From the NCBI RefSeq assembly GCF_000412695.1, contig NC_021499.1, forward strand, positions 5,394,001 through 5,458,000: a stretch of DNA of 64,000 bases, read 5' to 3'. The translations under genes and the position numbers were made by a program. Shown here one piece after another: positions 33,641 through 50,845 of the stretch. The stretch's first letter is position 1, and every line of letters begins with the position of its first letter. Origin of the DNA: Pseudomonas resinovorans NBRC 106553 (GTDB lineage: Bacteria > Pseudomonadota > Gammaproteobacteria > Pseudomonadales > Pseudomonadaceae). Below the pieces are notes generated by a model. That model searched no databases. It was not told where the DNA came from and saw only the letters and a program-made list of their open reading frames with translations.

Positions 33641-34396
33641 TCAGCTTCCTGCGGCGCGACAGATCGCACCGAACTCATCCGCATTCAGAGAGGCGCCACC
33701 AATGAGCCCCCCATCGATATCCGGCATGCCGAACAAATCGGCCGCACTGGCCGCCTTCACACTGCCGCCGTACAGAATTCGTACGCCGCGAGCAACTTCG
33801 GCGTTTTCCGCCGCCAGCTGCGAACGAATCGCCGCATGAACCTCTTGCGCCTGTTGCGGCGAGGCCGTCAGCCCCGTACCTATCGCCCAAACCGGCTCAT
33901 AGGCAATTACCGCCTGCACAAGTGCGCCCACACCAAGCTCTTCGATCACGCTACCCAGCTGACGCTCGACTACCTCGAGCGTTTTGCCGGCTTCGCGCTG
34001 TTCCCGGGTCTCACCGACGCAGAGCACCGGAACCAGACCACAGGATTGAGCAGCAGCGAACTTGCGACTCACGACTTCGTCACTTTCGCCCAGAATCAGG
34101 CGACGCTCCGAATGACCGACCAGGACCAGCTTGCAACCTACGTCCGCCAACTGACTCGCCGCGACTTCTCCGGTGAGGGCTCCCTGCACCGGCTCTACCG
34201 CACAGTTCTGCGCACCAACGGCAATCGACTTGCCATCCAGACCTTGAATGACCTGATTGATGTACAGACAGGGCGGCATTACCGCGACTTCAACACCAGA
34301 AGGCAAGGCCAATTGGCGCAAGCCTTTGATCAGCTCTGCGACGCTGGCGCGGGTACCGTGCATTTTCCAGTTACCAGCTACCAAAGGTCGGCGCAT
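33641..34396 (-). CDS. tpiA: Triosephosphate isomerase
   Basis: Interconverts dihydroxyacetone phosphate and glyceraldehyde 3-phosphate. The 251-residue TIM barrel has Lys11 in GNWKMHG, catalytic His in VGHSERR, catalytic Glu in [11 protein letters not shown] and the phosphate-binding YGGSVK. Located between glmM and secG, the usual Pseudomonas order. Confidence 0.97.
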   Translation of the reverse strand: MRRPLVAGNWKMHGTRASVAELIKGLRQLALPSGVEVAVMPPCLYINQVIQGLDGKSIAVGAQNCAVEPVQGALTGEVAASQLADVGCKLVLVGHSERRLILGESDEVVSRKFAAAQSCGLVPVLCVGETREQREAGKTLEVVERQLGSVIEELGVGALVQAVIAYEPVWAIGTGLTASPQQAQEVHAAIRSQLAAENAEVARGVRILYGGSVKAASAADLFGMPDIDGGLIGGASLNADEFGAICRAAGS

Positions 34397-34461
34397 GCTT
34401 TATCTCGTCGATCAAAGTGGGCGCAGATGTTACCCAAGAGAAATCCAACTAGCAAGACAAA

Positions 34462-35802
34462 TCAAGCACATACCTCTGTCACGACTTTCGCCAGCTCTTC
34501 GGCATAGCTTCGAACCAGCTTTTCATCGTTGCCTTCGACCATCACCCGCACCAGCGGCTCGGTGCCGGACTTGCGCAGCAGGACTCGGCCACGCCCCGCC
34601 ATCTGCTCGGTGACGCGGCTGCAGGCATCCTTCACCGCTGGATGGTTGACCGGGTCCACATCGCCACCGGCGTAACGCACGTTGATCAGCACCTGCGGGC
34701 ACTTGTGCATACCCTGGCGCGCTTCCGCGAGGGACTGGCCGCTGCGCTGCAGGGCGAGCAATACCTGCAGGGCGGAAACGATGGCATCGCCCGTGGTGGT
34801 GAAGTGACTGCAGACGATGTGGCCGGAATTCTCGCCACCGAGGATCCAGCCATTGGCCTGCAGCTGGCTCATCACGTAGCGATCGCCGACCTTGGCGCGA
34901 ATGAAGGGGATATCCAGCTCCTTGAACGCCAGCTCCAGCCCGAGATTGCTCATCAGGGTGCCGACGACACCGCCATTGAGCCGGTCGCGGCTGTGCAGGT
35001 CGCGGGCGATCAGGTAGATCAGCTCGTCGCCATCCACGACCGCACCGGTGTGGTCCACCATCAGTACGCGGTCGCCATCGCCATCGAAGGCGATGCCGAT
35101 GTCGGCACTCTGCTCCACCACGGCCGCCTGCAGGCTGCCCATGTGCGTGGAGCCACAGTGCTCATTGATGTTCAGGCCGTTGGGTTGAGCCGCCAGCACG
35201 CTGACTTGGGCGCCCAACTCACGGAACACACTCGGCGCGACCTTGTAGGTGGCACCATGGGCACAGTCCACCACCACCTTGAGACCAGCGAAGTCGGTGC
35301 TGATCGGCGTGGTGCTCTTGCAGAACTCTATATAGCGGCCCGCCGCATCGTTGATGCGGGTGACCTTGCCCAGTTGCTCGGACTCCACCACGGTCATGGG
35401 CTGGTCCAGCAGTTCCTCGATCATCAGCTCGACTTCATCGGAGAGCTTGGTGCCCTTGCCGGAGAAGAACTTGATGCCGTTGTCGTGGTGCGGATTGTGC
35501 GACGCGCTGATGACGATACCGGCGTCCGCCAGGAAGGTACGGGTCAGGTAGGCGATGGCCGGAGTCGGCATCGGCCCCAGGAGCATCACGTCGGCGCCGG
35601 CGGCCAGCAGGCCGGCCTCGAGGGCGGATTCGAACATGTAGCCGGAAATCCGGGTGTCCTTGCCGATCAGGATGCGGCACTTGCCCTGTTTGCGGAACGC
35701 CATACCGGCGGCCCAGCCAAGCTTGAGCATGAAATCCGGAGTAATCGGGAATTGCCCGACGCGCCCGCGAATACCGTCGGTGCCAAAGTATTTTCTGCTC
35801 AT
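34462..35802 (-). CDS. glmM: Phosphoglucosamine mutase
   Basis: Converts glucosamine 6-phosphate to glucosamine 1-phosphate for peptidoglycan and LPS synthesis. The 446-residue protein contains the phosphoserine motif [11 protein letters not shown] (Ser101), a metal-binding DGDGDR and the sugar-binding GGENSGH, plus the C-terminal phosphate-binding [12 protein letters not shown]. It begins 18 bp after the folP stop. Confidence 0.97.
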   Translation of the reverse strand: MSRKYFGTDGIRGRVGQFPITPDFMLKLGWAAGMAFRKQGKCRILIGKDTRISGYMFESALEAGLLAAGADVMLLGPMPTPAIAYLTRTFLADAGIVISASHNPHHDNGIKFFSGKGTKLSDEVELMIEELLDQPMTVVESEQLGKVTRINDAAGRYIEFCKSTTPISTDFAGLKVVVDCAHGATYKVAPSVFRELGAQVSVLAAQPNGLNINEHCGSTHMGSLQAAVVEQSADIGIAFDGDGDRVLMVDHTGAVVDGDELIYLIARDLHSRDRLNGGVVGTLMSNLGLELAFKELDIPFIRAKVGDRYVMSQLQANGWILGGENSGHIVCSHFTTTGDAIVSALQVLLALQRSGQSLAEARQGMHKCPQVLINVRYAGGDVDPVNHPAVKDACSRVTEQMAGRGRVLLRKSGTEPLVRVMVEGNDEKLVRSYAEELAKVVTEVCA

Positions 35803-35820
35803 GAGGTGCTCCGTCTTGTC

Positions 35821-36672
35821 TTATTCCGCCGCTTGTACCGCGGCGATCATGCGCACTGCGTCAACGGTTTCCGCGACATCGTGTACGCGCAGGATGCTGG
35901 CCCCCTTGGCCACCGCGAGAGCGGCCAGGGCGAGACCACCGGGCAGGCGCTGATGGACTTCCCGTCCCAGCGCCTGACCAATCATGCTTTTTCGCGAGAC
36001 GCCCACCAGCAGGGGACGCCCCAGCTCGTGAAGCATCTCCAGATGCTTGAACAGGCTGAGGTTGTGCGCGAGGGTCTTGGCAAAACCGAAGCCCGGATCG
36101 AGGACGATGCGCTCGGCCGGAATGCCCACGGCGAGGCAGGCCTGCATACGCTCGGAAAGAAAACCCGTGACCTCGCCGACCAGGTCGTCATAGCGTGGAT
36201 CCTGCTGCATGTTGCCCGGCTCGCCGAGCATGTGCATCAGGCACACCGCGAGCCCGCTATCGGCCGCCGCATCCAGCGCGCCGTCGCGGCGCAGGGCGCG
36301 CACATCGTTGATCATCCCCGCCCCCAAGCGCGCGCCTTCACGCATCACCGCCGGGGTGGAGGTATCCAGGGAAATCACCACATCCAGTTCACGGGCGATG
36401 GCTTCGACCACCGGCGCGACGCGCTCCAACTCTTCAGTCGGGGAAACCGGACGGGCGCCAGGTCGAGTCGACTCGCCACCGACGTCGATCAGGGTCGCGC
36501 CTGCGGCGACCATTTCCGCGGCATGGCGCAACGCCGCGTCGATCGCATTGAAGCGACCGCCATCGGAGAAGGAATCGGGGGTGACATTGAGGATGCCCAT
36601 CACATGTGGCTGGGCCAAATCAAGAACCCGGCTGCCGCAAGGCAACCGGGTCTGGTACTGCACTGACTTCAT
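35821..36672 (-). CDS. folP: Dihydropteroate synthase
   Basis: Joins the pterin pyrophosphate made by FolK to p-aminobenzoate; it is the sulfonamide target. The 283-residue TIM barrel shows both signatures: MGILNVTPDSFSDGGRF and IDVGGESTRPGA. It follows ftsH by 9 bp and precedes glmM, a widely conserved ftsH-folP-glmM order. FolK, the preceding enzyme of the pathway, is encoded near 4 kb. Confidence 0.97.
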   Translation of the reverse strand: MKSVQYQTRLPCGSRVLDLAQPHVMGILNVTPDSFSDGGRFNAIDAALRHAAEMVAAGATLIDVGGESTRPGARPVSPTEELERVAPVVEAIARELDVVISLDTSTPAVMREGARLGAGMINDVRALRRDGALDAAADSGLAVCLMHMLGEPGNMQQDPRYDDLVGEVTGFLSERMQACLAVGIPAERIVLDPGFGFAKTLAHNLSLFKHLEMLHELGRPLLVGVSRKSMIGQALGREVHQRLPGGLALAALAVAKGASILRVHDVAETVDAVRMIAAVQAAE

Positions 36673-36681
36673 CTACAGGCC

Positions 36682-38595
<1,914 letters not shown>

Positions 38596-38779
38596 ATCGT
38601 TCAATTAGCTACCCTCTGGAACGGGCCCCTTCCTGGAGCGCACCCCGCATGACTGCTGGTGATTAACCGGCCTAACTTACTACACAACCCCTGCCCCTGG
38701 CAGGCGCCGTCTGTAACCCTTTATGAGACCTCGCGGCCTCCTGCGCGAAGGAGACCGGCGAGTCAGGCTCCTGCCCAGT

Positions 38780-39108
38780 CTATTCCCCACGGAAGCCGCG
38801 TGCGAGCAGGTATTGCTCCCTGGAGCGGTCACGCGACGAAAGCGGCACACTTTGCCGAACGCCCGCCGGACCTGCCACGGTCGGCGTAGAACCCTTCGAC
38901 CGGATCTTTTCGATCAAAAAACAACCACATGGACGCAGCGCGCGGCTGGTCGGCGGCCCCACACGCCACTCATATTGGGGGCCATATCGAAAATCACAAG
39001 GTCCAGCCGCTAATTACCGAGTGCCTCGCCGTCCTTTTGCGCCGATTTGTCGCATGGATCATCGAAGTGTTCTTTCCGCCAACGCTGGCTAGTCTTGGAA
39101 CGAGCCAC
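38780..39108 (-). pseudogene. rlmE: Remnant of rlmE/ftsJ (23S rRNA 2'-O-methyltransferase)
   Basis: Between ftsH and yhbY, where Pseudomonas carries rlmE on this strand, only pieces remain. From 39108 the frame reads VARSKTSQRWRKEHFDDP, matching the RlmE N-terminus with GTG in place of ATG, then QKDG. An in-frame TAG follows at 39010-39012. From 39006 the same frame reads LDLVIFDMAPNMSGV, the core of motif IV. A frameshift then gives AADQPRA in another frame. From about 38925 a third part gives FLI and EGF pieces, ending PLSSRDRSREQYLLARGFRGE before the TAG at 38780. About 330 bp remain of an expected 620 bp. The SAM-binding motif I region is deleted, so it cannot be functional. Confidence 0.9.
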
Positions 39109-39184
39109 GGGATACCTCGTGTTCGGCTGTCCGCCCCGGAGTCACTCGGGTAAACTAGCCGCCTTTTTTAGCAGGGGTCTGATT

Positions 39185-39499
39185 ATGGCGCTCTCACCGG
39201 AGCACAAGAAGCAATACAAATCTATCGGTCATCACCTGAAACCGGTATTGACGGTAGCCGAGAATGGCCTGACCGAAGGCGTGCTGGCCGAGCTCGAGCG
39301 TGCGCTCAACGACCACGAACTGATCAAAGTGCAGTTCCGCATCATCGAGCGTGATGATCGTCGCGCCCTGATCGAGGAACTCTGCTCCGCCGGCAACTGC
39401 GAACTGGTACAGATCATCGGCAAGATGGCGCTGGTCTACCGCCGCAACCCCAAGCCGAACCGCAACCTGTCCAATATCAGCCGCTTCAGCGGTCTCTGA
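39185..39499 (+). CDS. yhbY: YhbY-family RNA-binding protein
   Basis: A 104-residue CRM-domain protein linked to 50S subunit assembly. Begins MALSPEHKKQYKSIGHHLKP and has the GxxG-type loop VAENGLTEGVL and the VYRRNPKPN end. ATG 39185 lies 10 bp after AGGGG; the 46 in-frame residues upstream overlap the rlmE remnant and are not family-like. It is normally divergent to rlmE, and that arrangement survives here although rlmE itself is broken. Confidence 0.94.
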   Translation: MALSPEHKKQYKSIGHHLKPVLTVAENGLTEGVLAELERALNDHELIKVQFRIIERDDRRALIEELCSAGNCELVQIIGKMALVYRRNPKPNRNLSNISRFSGL

Positions 39500-39501
39500 G
39501 T

Positions 39502-39680
39502 CACGATCTGCTGCGCGTCTGAAAAACTGCGTTGAAAATGGCTTCGGAAAGCCGCTTGCGACTAACGTGCTTCAGCACGGCCCGGAGGGCGAGCGAAGTG
39601 AGTACTGCTCATTTACAACTCGTAAACTCCGCGTCCTCAGCCATTTCCGCCTGGTTTTTCCATAGCTCGCAAGATCGTGA
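39502..39680 (+). repeat. Dispersed element, copy 1 (with internal insertion)
   Basis: Starts TCACGATCTGCTGCGCG and ends AAGATCGTGA, so the ends are inverted copies of TCACGATCT. Shared core: AACTGCGTTGAAAA, GCTCATTTACAACTCGTAAACTCCGCG and CAGCCATTTCCGCC (each quoted short of full length). It carries about 55 bp (near 39550-39605) that the other two copies lack. It sits between the convergent yhbY and DUF4149 genes. Confidence 0.75.
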
Positions 39681-39702
39681 GCAAGCTTCAGAGGGCGCGC
39701 AC

Positions 39703-40116
39703 TCAGCGCGCCCGGCTCTCTACGCTCGAAGCCGGCAAGGGCTGGATCACCAGCAGCAGGCCACAGAACGCCAGCAGCAAGTAGCTGAAGTTCAGCCAGT
39801 AGAGCGCCTCCGGCATCCGGAAACGCACCAGCAGGAACACCACCACAAGGGCCAGCACCGCGGTCAGCAGCTGCGCGCGCGTATCTCGCCAGAGCTGCGC
39901 AAGCCCTGCGTACTGGATCAGCAGCACGGCCTGCAGTAGCGCACAGAAGCCGGCGAACGCCACCAGTAGCGGCCGCAGACTGGCTGCCACCTCCTCCACC
40001 AGCATCGACGCCAGACCGATGCGATCCAGCGCCGGCAGCACGACGAAGTGCAGCAGCCAGAGGCCGCCGACCCAGAAGGTCTGGGCCAGCTGCCAGGCAA
40101 TGGCACCGGCCCGCAA
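39703..40116 (-). CDS. DUF4149 membrane protein
   Basis: A small integral membrane protein (137 residues from TTG 40116) with four predicted hydrophobic segments: around AWQLAQTFWVGGLWLLHFVV, the LLVAFAGFCALLQAVLL stretch, LLTAVLALVVVFLLV and YLLLAFCGLLLVI. It matches the DUF4149 family; function is unknown. The start is uncertain. The same frame is open upstream to a TTG at 40149, which would overlap the end of greA. P. aeruginosa has the equivalent gene next to greA. Confidence 0.8.
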   Translation of the reverse strand: MRAGAIAWQLAQTFWVGGLWLLHFVVLPALDRIGLASMLVEEVAASLRPLLVAFAGFCALLQAVLLIQYAGLAQLWRDTRAQLLTAVLALVVVFLLVRFRMPEALYWLNFSYLLLAFCGLLLVIQPLPASSVESRAR

Positions 40117-40126
40117 GGGCGAACGC

Positions 40127-40599
40127 TTAGACGTGACGGACTTCGACAATCTCGTACTCGACGATACCGCTCGGCGTCTTGACGGTCACCACGTCCCCTT
40201 CTTCCTTGCCCACCAGGGCGCGGGCGATGGGGGAACTGACCGACAGCTTGCCTTTCTTGATGTCAGCTTCGTCGTCGCCAACGATCTGGTAGGTAACGGC
40301 TTCGTCGGTTTCGACGTTGGCGATATCCACCGTGGTGCCGAAAATCACCTTGCCCGTATGGGCGATGCTGGTTACATCGATGACCACCGAATTCTGCAGG
40401 CGGCCTTCGATATCACGGATACGCGCCTCGACCATGCCCTGCTGCTCGCGCGCCGCATGGTACTCAGCGTTTTCCTTGAGATCACCCAGCTCACGCGCTT
40501 CACCGATGGCCTGACTCAGTTGCGGGCGCATCACTTTGGTCAGATGAGCCAGCTCCTCTTCCAGGGCGCGAGCGCCCTGGACGGTCATGGGATACTTAT

Positions 40600-40603
<4 letters not shown>
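40127..40603 (-). CDS. greA: Transcription elongation factor GreA
   Basis: Rescues backtracked RNA polymerase by stimulating transcript cleavage. The 158-residue protein has an N-terminal coiled coil ([20 protein letters not shown]) with the conserved [16 protein letters not shown] tip region and a C-terminal FKBP-like domain with VGDDEAD and GKEEGD. Its ATG overlaps the carB stop by 4 bp, so it is likely translated together with carB. Confidence 0.97.
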
Positions 40604-43821
<3,218 letters not shown>

Positions 43822-43840
43822 GGGACTCTCGTTGCAATAA

Positions 43841-44494
43841 TCAGGACAGGGTTGCGGTGGCCAGCTTCACGCCAAAGCCGACGAACAGGGCGCCGACGCC
43901 GCTGGAAGCGCCGGCAGCCAACCGTTGCCGCCGGCGGAACCAGGCCGCCAGGCGCACACCGGAAAAAATCAGGAAACTCAGGTAGAGGAAGCTGATGACT
44001 TCGAGAATCGTGCCCAGTACCAGGAACGACACCCCGGGGTAGGCGTATCCCGGGTCGACGAACTGGATGAAGAAGGACACGAAGAAGAGGATCGCCTTGG
44101 GGTTGGACAGGCTCAGCAGCAGCGCCCTGCGGAACGGCTGATTGACGTCCAGGTCCCTGGTCGGGACGGCTTGCTCGACCGGCTGACGCAACTTCTGCCA
44201 ACCACCCCGAAGCATGCCTACACCCAGGTAGAACAGGTAGGCGGCGCCGACGTACTTCAAACCGAGGAACAGCATCGGTTCGGCCTTGAGCAAGGACGCG
44301 ATCCCCAGCGCCGACAGCAGCATCAGGACCGCGTCGCCAAGGAACACCGCGCTGGCCGCCCGGTAGCCGGCGCCCACGCCGCGCTGGGCGGCGGTGGCGA
44401 GCACGAACAAGGAGTTCGGCCCCGGCAGCAGGACGATGAACAGCGTACCCAGGACGTAGGTCCAGAGGTCGGTGATCCCAAGGGTCGGCATCAT
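43841..44494 (-). CDS. LysE/RhtB-family amino acid exporter
   Basis: A 217-residue membrane protein with about six hydrophobic segments and the family N-terminus [27 protein letters not shown] (quoted in part: [18 protein letters not shown]). It resembles LysE/RhtB proteins that export amino acids or related small molecules. ATG 44494 lies 11 bp after the carA stop; further ATG and TTG starts lie within three codons. Because it is embedded in the carAB operon it should be expressed under pyrimidine/arginine control. Its substrate is unknown. Confidence 0.88.
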   Translation of the reverse strand: MMPTLGITDLWTYVLGTLFIVLLPGPNSLFVLATAAQRGVGAGYRAASAVFLGDAVLMLLSALGIASLLKAEPMLFLGLKYVGAAYLFYLGVGMLRGGWQKLRQPVEQAVPTRDLDVNQPFRRALLLSLSNPKAILFFVSFFIQFVDPGYAYPGVSFLVLGTILEVISFLYLSFLIFSGVRLAAWFRRRQRLAAGASSGVGALFVGFGVKLATATLS

Positions 44495-44505
44495 CAGCAA
44501 GGCGC

Positions 44506-45642
44506 TCAGCGACGCTCGGCCATCGCCGCGATGAAGCGGTCGAACAGCGGCGCGACGTCATGCGGGCCAGGGCTGGCTTCCGGGTGACCCTGGAAGCTGA
44601 AGGCCACCTTGTCGGTGCGCTCGATGCCCTGCAGGGTGCCGTCGAACAGCGACTTGTGGGTGGCACGCAGGTTGGCCGGCAGGTTGGTCTCTTCCACAGC
44701 GAAACCGTGGTTCTGGCTGGTGATCATCACCACGCCGGAATCCAGGTCCTGCACCGGGTGGTTCGCACCATGGTGGCCGTGGCCCATCTTCACGGTCTTG
44801 GCGCCGGAGGCCAGGGCCAGAAGCTGGTGACCCAGGCAGATGCCGAACACCGGGATCTCGGTGTCGAGGAACTCGCGAATGGCCTGGATGGCGTAGTCGC
44901 AAGGCTCGGGGTCACCGGGGCCGTTGGAGAGGAAGATACCGTCCGGATTCAGCGCCAGTACGTCCTTGGCAGGGGTCTGGGCCGGCACCACGGTCAGGCG
45001 GCAGCCACGGGCGACCAGCATGCGCAGGATGTTCAGCTTGACGCCGAAGTCATAGGCAACCACGTGGTACGGCAGATCGCTGGCGGCGATTTCCGGGTGG
45101 CTGTCGGTTTCCAGGTTCCACACGCTGGAGCGCCACTCGTAGCGCTCCTCGCAGGACACGACCTTGGCCAGGTCCATGCCCTTCAGGCCCGGGAAGCTGC
45201 GAGCCAGCTCCAGTGCCTTCTCTTCGGTGGCGTCGTCACCGGCGAGGATGCAGCCGTTCTGCGAACCCTTTTCACGCAGGATGCGGGTCAGGCGGCGGGT
45301 GTCGATGCCGGCGATGGCGACGGTGCCGTTCTCTTTCAGGTAGTCCGGCAGTGGCTGCTTGTCGCGCCAGTTGCTGGAGAGCAGCGGCAGATCACGAATG
45401 ATCAGGCCGGCGGCCCACACGCGGTTGGACTCGGCATCTTCCGGCGTGGTGCCGGTGTTGCCGATGTGCGGGTAGGTCAGGGTAACGATTTGCTGGGCAT
45501 AGGAAGGATCGGTAAGGATTTCCTGATAGCCGGTCATGGCAGTGTTGAACACTACCTCGCCGATGGTATGGCCATCGGCCCCAATGGCTTCGCCGCGAAA
45601 AATGCTGCCGTCGGCAAGCGCGAGTATGGCTGGCTTAGTCAA
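44506..45642 (-). CDS. carA: Carbamoyl-phosphate synthase small subunit
   Basis: Glutaminase subunit that delivers ammonia to CarB. The 378-residue protein has the class I glutamine amidotransferase triad: Cys in [13 protein letters not shown], and the C-terminal His-x-Glu in [11 protein letters not shown]. Translation should start at TTG 45642 ([12 protein letters not shown]), which has a strong GGGAGG 6 bp upstream. A rare TTG start is also known for carA of P. aeruginosa. The leader upstream holds a terminator-like hairpin inside a short reading frame. Confidence 0.96.
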   Translation of the reverse strand: MTKPAILALADGSIFRGEAIGADGHTIGEVVFNTAMTGYQEILTDPSYAQQIVTLTYPHIGNTGTTPEDAESNRVWAAGLIIRDLPLLSSNWRDKQPLPDYLKENGTVAIAGIDTRRLTRILREKGSQNGCILAGDDATEEKALELARSFPGLKGMDLAKVVSCEERYEWRSSVWNLETDSHPEIAASDLPYHVVAYDFGVKLNILRMLVARGCRLTVVPAQTPAKDVLALNPDGIFLSNGPGDPEPCDYAIQAIREFLDTEIPVFGICLGHQLLALASGAKTVKMGHGHHGANHPVQDLDSGVVMITSQNHGFAVEETNLPANLRATHKSLFDGTLQGIERTDKVAFSFQGHPEASPGPHDVAPLFDRFIAAMAERR

Positions 45643-45658
45643 GAAGACCTCCCGTAGA

Positions 45659-45736
45659 TCAAGGCTGAAGCAAACGCAGGTTGTAAAAAAGCGGGATGAC
45701 GTTGATACCGTCACCCCGCTTTTTTATCTGAGCCAT
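45659..45736 (-). CDS. Candidate carA leader peptide (25 codons)
   Basis: An ATG at 45736 opens a 25-codon frame (begins [10 protein letters not shown], ends LRLLQP) that stops 16 bp before the carA start. It spans the whole terminator-like hairpin, including its T-run, which is read as Pro-Leu-Phe-Tyr. That arrangement resembles UTP-sensing attenuators such as E. coli pyrBI. The ribosome binding site is weak (GTTACGCAG), so translation is a proposal. Confidence 0.45.
   Translation of the reverse strand: MAQIKKRGDGINVIPLFYNLRLLQP
45685..45725 (-). terminator. Attenuator-like terminator hairpin in the carA leader
   Basis: On the minus strand AAAAAAGCGGGGTGACG pairs with CGTCATCCCGCTTTTTT around a 7-nt loop, with one G-T wobble. 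It ends 43 bp before the carA TTG. A possible -10 (TATAAA, 45774-45779) lies upstream, with a poor -35. Confidence 0.8.
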
Positions 45737-45836
45737 TTCTGCGTAACTTTTAGTGGACACACTAAAGCTGCATTTTATAGGAATGCGTCATTTCGGTCCA
45801 CCCGAAAGACATCCTGATTCGGAGCCGAGGGCTTGA

Positions 45837-45961
45837 TCACGATCCCGCGAGCTAGAGAAGAACAAGGCGGGCATGGCTGAGGGCGCGGAGTTTACGCGCT
45901 GTAAATGAGCAAGCCCGAAGCCATTCCCAACGCAGTTATTCCGACGCGCAGCGGATCGTGG
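45837..45961 (-). repeat. Dispersed element, copy 2
   Basis: Inverted relative to copy 1. It starts TCACGATCCCGCGAGCTAGAG and ends GACGCGCAGCGGATCGTG. Its core GCGGAGTTTACGCGCTGTAAATGAGC (quoted here in full as a split motif: GCGGAGTTTACG, then CGCTGTAAATGAGC) corresponds to the other copies. It lies between the dapB 3' end and the carA upstream region. No other gene is seen in the 326 bp between carA and dapB. Confidence 0.75.
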
Positions 45962-45968
45962 CATGCCC

Positions 45969-46778
<810 letters not shown>

Positions 46779-46855
46779 TCAGCTCCTAGCTGGAAGCCCT
46801 GAGCGGGAGTCGGCGGCGGAGCAAATCAGCACCCGCGCCGACTTCCGACTCGTCG

Positions 46856-47983
46856 TTAGAGATCGCCGAAGAAGCGCTTCATACCCTCGAACCAGCTGCT
46901 GGCCTTGGGCGAATGGGAGCCGTCGATCTGCAGGCTCTTGCGGAACTCCTCCAGCAGCTCGCGCTGGCGCTTGTCCAGGTTGACCGGCGTTTCCACCGCC
47001 ACCCGGCACATCAGATCGCCAGCACCACCACCGCGCACCGGGGCCACGCCCTTGCCGCGCAGGCGGAACAGCTTGCCGGTCTGGGTCGCCTCCGGAATCT
47101 TCAGCTTGACCCGGCCATCCAGGGTCGGCACTTCCAGCTCGCCGCCAAGGGCGGCATCGGCGAAGCTGATCGGCACTTCGCAGTACAGATGCTTGCCGTC
47201 GCGCTGGAAGATCGGGTGCTCACGCACGTTGACCACCACATAGAGGTCGCCGGACGGGCCACCCAGCGCACCCGCCTCGCCCTCTCCGGAGAGACGGATA
47301 CGGTCGCCGGTATCGACGCCAGCCGGTACTTTCACCGACAGGGTCTTGTGCTCTTCCACGCGGCCCTGCCCATGGCAGCTGCCACAGGGGTCGCTGATCA
47401 TCTTGCCGCTGCCATGGCAGCGCGGGCAGGTCTGCTGCACCGAGAAGAAGCCCTGCTGCATGCGCACCTGACCGATACCACCGCAGGTGGTGCAGGTGAC
47501 GGGAGCCGTGCCCTTCTTCGCGCCGGAACCTTCGCAGGTCTTGCAGTTGACCAGGGTCGGCACGCGGATGGTGACCGTGGTGCCACGCACCGCTTCTTCC
47601 AGGTCCAGCTCCAGGGTGTAGCGCAGGTCGCTGCCGCGCTGCGGGCCGCCGCGCTGGCCGCCACGCTGGCCACCGAAGAAGTCGCTGAACACGTCACCGA
47701 AGATATCGGAGAAGCTGGCGCCGCCGAATCCGGCACCACCACCGGCACCCATCTGGGGATCGACACCGGCATGGCCGTACTGGTCGTAGGCCGCGCGCTT
47801 GCTGGCATCGGAGAGGATCTCGTAGGCCTCGTTGGCCTCCTTGAACTGTTCTTCCGCTGCCTTGTCGCCCGGATTGCGGTCCGGGTGGTATTTCATCGCG
47901 AGGCGGCGATAGGCCTTCTTCAGCTCGGCCTCACTGGCGCCGCGCTCGACACCGAGAATTTCGTAAAAGTCACGTTTAGCCAT
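46856..47983 (-). CDS. dnaJ: Chaperone DnaJ
   Basis: Hsp40 co-chaperone that delivers substrates to DnaK and stimulates its ATPase. The 375-residue type I protein has the J domain with HPD in [11 protein letters not shown] and a Gly-rich linker ([14 protein letters not shown]). The zinc domain has four CxxCxGxG repeats ([32 protein letters not shown]), and substrate-binding C-terminal domains follow. It lies 123 bp after dnaK. Confidence 0.98.
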   Translation of the reverse strand: MAKRDFYEILGVERGASEAELKKAYRRLAMKYHPDRNPGDKAAEEQFKEANEAYEILSDASKRAAYDQYGHAGVDPQMGAGGGAGFGGASFSDIFGDVFSDFFGGQRGGQRGGPQRGSDLRYTLELDLEEAVRGTTVTIRVPTLVNCKTCEGSGAKKGTAPVTCTTCGGIGQVRMQQGFFSVQQTCPRCHGSGKMISDPCGSCHGQGRVEEHKTLSVKVPAGVDTGDRIRLSGEGEAGALGGPSGDLYVVVNVREHPIFQRDGKHLYCEVPISFADAALGGELEVPTLDGRVKLKIPEATQTGKLFRLRGKGVAPVRGGGAGDLMCRVAVETPVNLDKRQRELLEEFRKSLQIDGSHSPKASSWFEGMKRFFGDL

Positions 47984-48106
47984 GGGTTTCCTGCACTCTC
48001 AAATTCACCAGCCCAGACACGCCAACGCGGGAGCAAGCTCCCGCGCGGCGGATCAAGCGATTGGGGCGACTAGCCCCGCACGCTGGGACGGAAGCAAGCG
48101 TGACAC

Positions 48107-50020
<1,914 letters not shown>

Positions 50021-50120
50021 ATTCTCTCTCCCGAAACTTTGGATTCTCCGCGGCCTCATTTCACGGACCGCGGCAGCAAATAAACGCTTGATCTAACAGA
50101 TGGGGGCCCGAGCCCGGATT

Positions 50121-50690
50121 TCAAGCCTGCTCGTCGATCGACGGCGGCGTAACGCTGGGAGCCTTGCTGACCACCACCATGGCGGGACGGAGCAGGCGGC
50201 CATTGAGCAGGTAGCCCTTCTGGAACACTTTCAGCACGCTGCCCGGCTCGACATGGGTGCTTTCCTCCATGGCCATGGCCTGATGGTGCTCCGGATTGAA
50301 CGGCGCACCGTGCGGGTCCACGGCTTCCAGCTGGTAGCGCTTGAGGGTGTCGTGGAACAGCTTGAGCGTCAGCTCCATACCCTCACGCACCGGCTTGATG
50401 CTGTCGTCGGTGGCGCTGGTCAGCTCAAGGCCGCGCTCCAGGCTGTCGACTACCGGCAGCAGGTCATTGGCGAACTTCTCCAGCGCGAACTTGTGCGCCT
50501 TCTCCACATCCTGCTCCGCACGACGGCGGATGTTCTGCAGCTCGGCGGCAACACGCAGCGACTGATCCTGGGCCGCGGCCAACTGCTCTTCCAGCACTTG
50601 CACGCGAGTGGCAAGGTCTTCGCCGGATACGGCTTCGGCGGCGGAATTCGCTTCGGGGGTCTGGGTGTCCAGGGTCTGTTCGTCGGCCAT
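50121..50690 (-). CDS. grpE: Nucleotide exchange factor GrpE
   Basis: Releases ADP from DnaK. The 189-residue protein has an acidic N-terminus, a long coiled coil ([40 protein letters not shown]) and the C-terminal beta domain with [16 protein letters not shown] and [20 protein letters not shown] 50690 follows GAGGAGGAAG. The longer frame runs into the regulatory region. A heat-shock-type promoter lies about 55 bp upstream. Confidence 0.97.
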   Translation of the reverse strand: MADEQTLDTQTPEANSAAEAVSGEDLATRVQVLEEQLAAAQDQSLRVAAELQNIRRRAEQDVEKAHKFALEKFANDLLPVVDSLERGLELTSATDDSIKPVREGMELTLKLFHDTLKRYQLEAVDPHGAPFNPEHHQAMAMEESTHVEPGSVLKVFQKGYLLNGRLLRPAMVVVSKAPSVTPPSIDEQA

Positions 50691-50743
50691 GTCTTCCTCC
50701 TCATGAAAATCTATTGCGGGCAAGAGCCGCTGATATGTCCGCC

Positions 50744-50773
50744 TATATGGGGCCGCAATTTGTCGGTTCAAGG
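50744..50773 (-). promoter_or_regulatory. Sigma-32 (heat-shock) promoter of grpE
   Basis: On the minus strand CTTGAAC, then 13 bp, then CCCCATATA, close to the sigma-32 consensus CTTGAAA-N11-16-CCCCATNT. It faces grpE-dnaK-dnaJ. Confidence 0.85.
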
Positions 50774-50784
50774 GGGAGGGGCGA

Positions 50785-50821
50785 TTGTCAGCCAGAAAAC
50801 AAACACTGTATAAATAGACAG
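50785..50821 (+). promoter_or_regulatory. recN promoter with LexA (SOS) box
   Basis: TTGTCA at 50785-50790 and TATAAA at 50809-50814 (18-bp spacing) form a good promoter. A perfect SOS box CTGTATAAATAGACAG (CTGT-N8-ACAG) at 50806-50821 covers the -10, so LexA would block it. Confidence 0.9.
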
Positions 50822-50845
50822 CCATCTCAGCGCGGGAGTCGCACC

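Noticed and set aside
38659..39153. Several short plus-strand frames between ftsH and yhbY
   Set aside because: They are antisense to the rlmE remnant and have no support.
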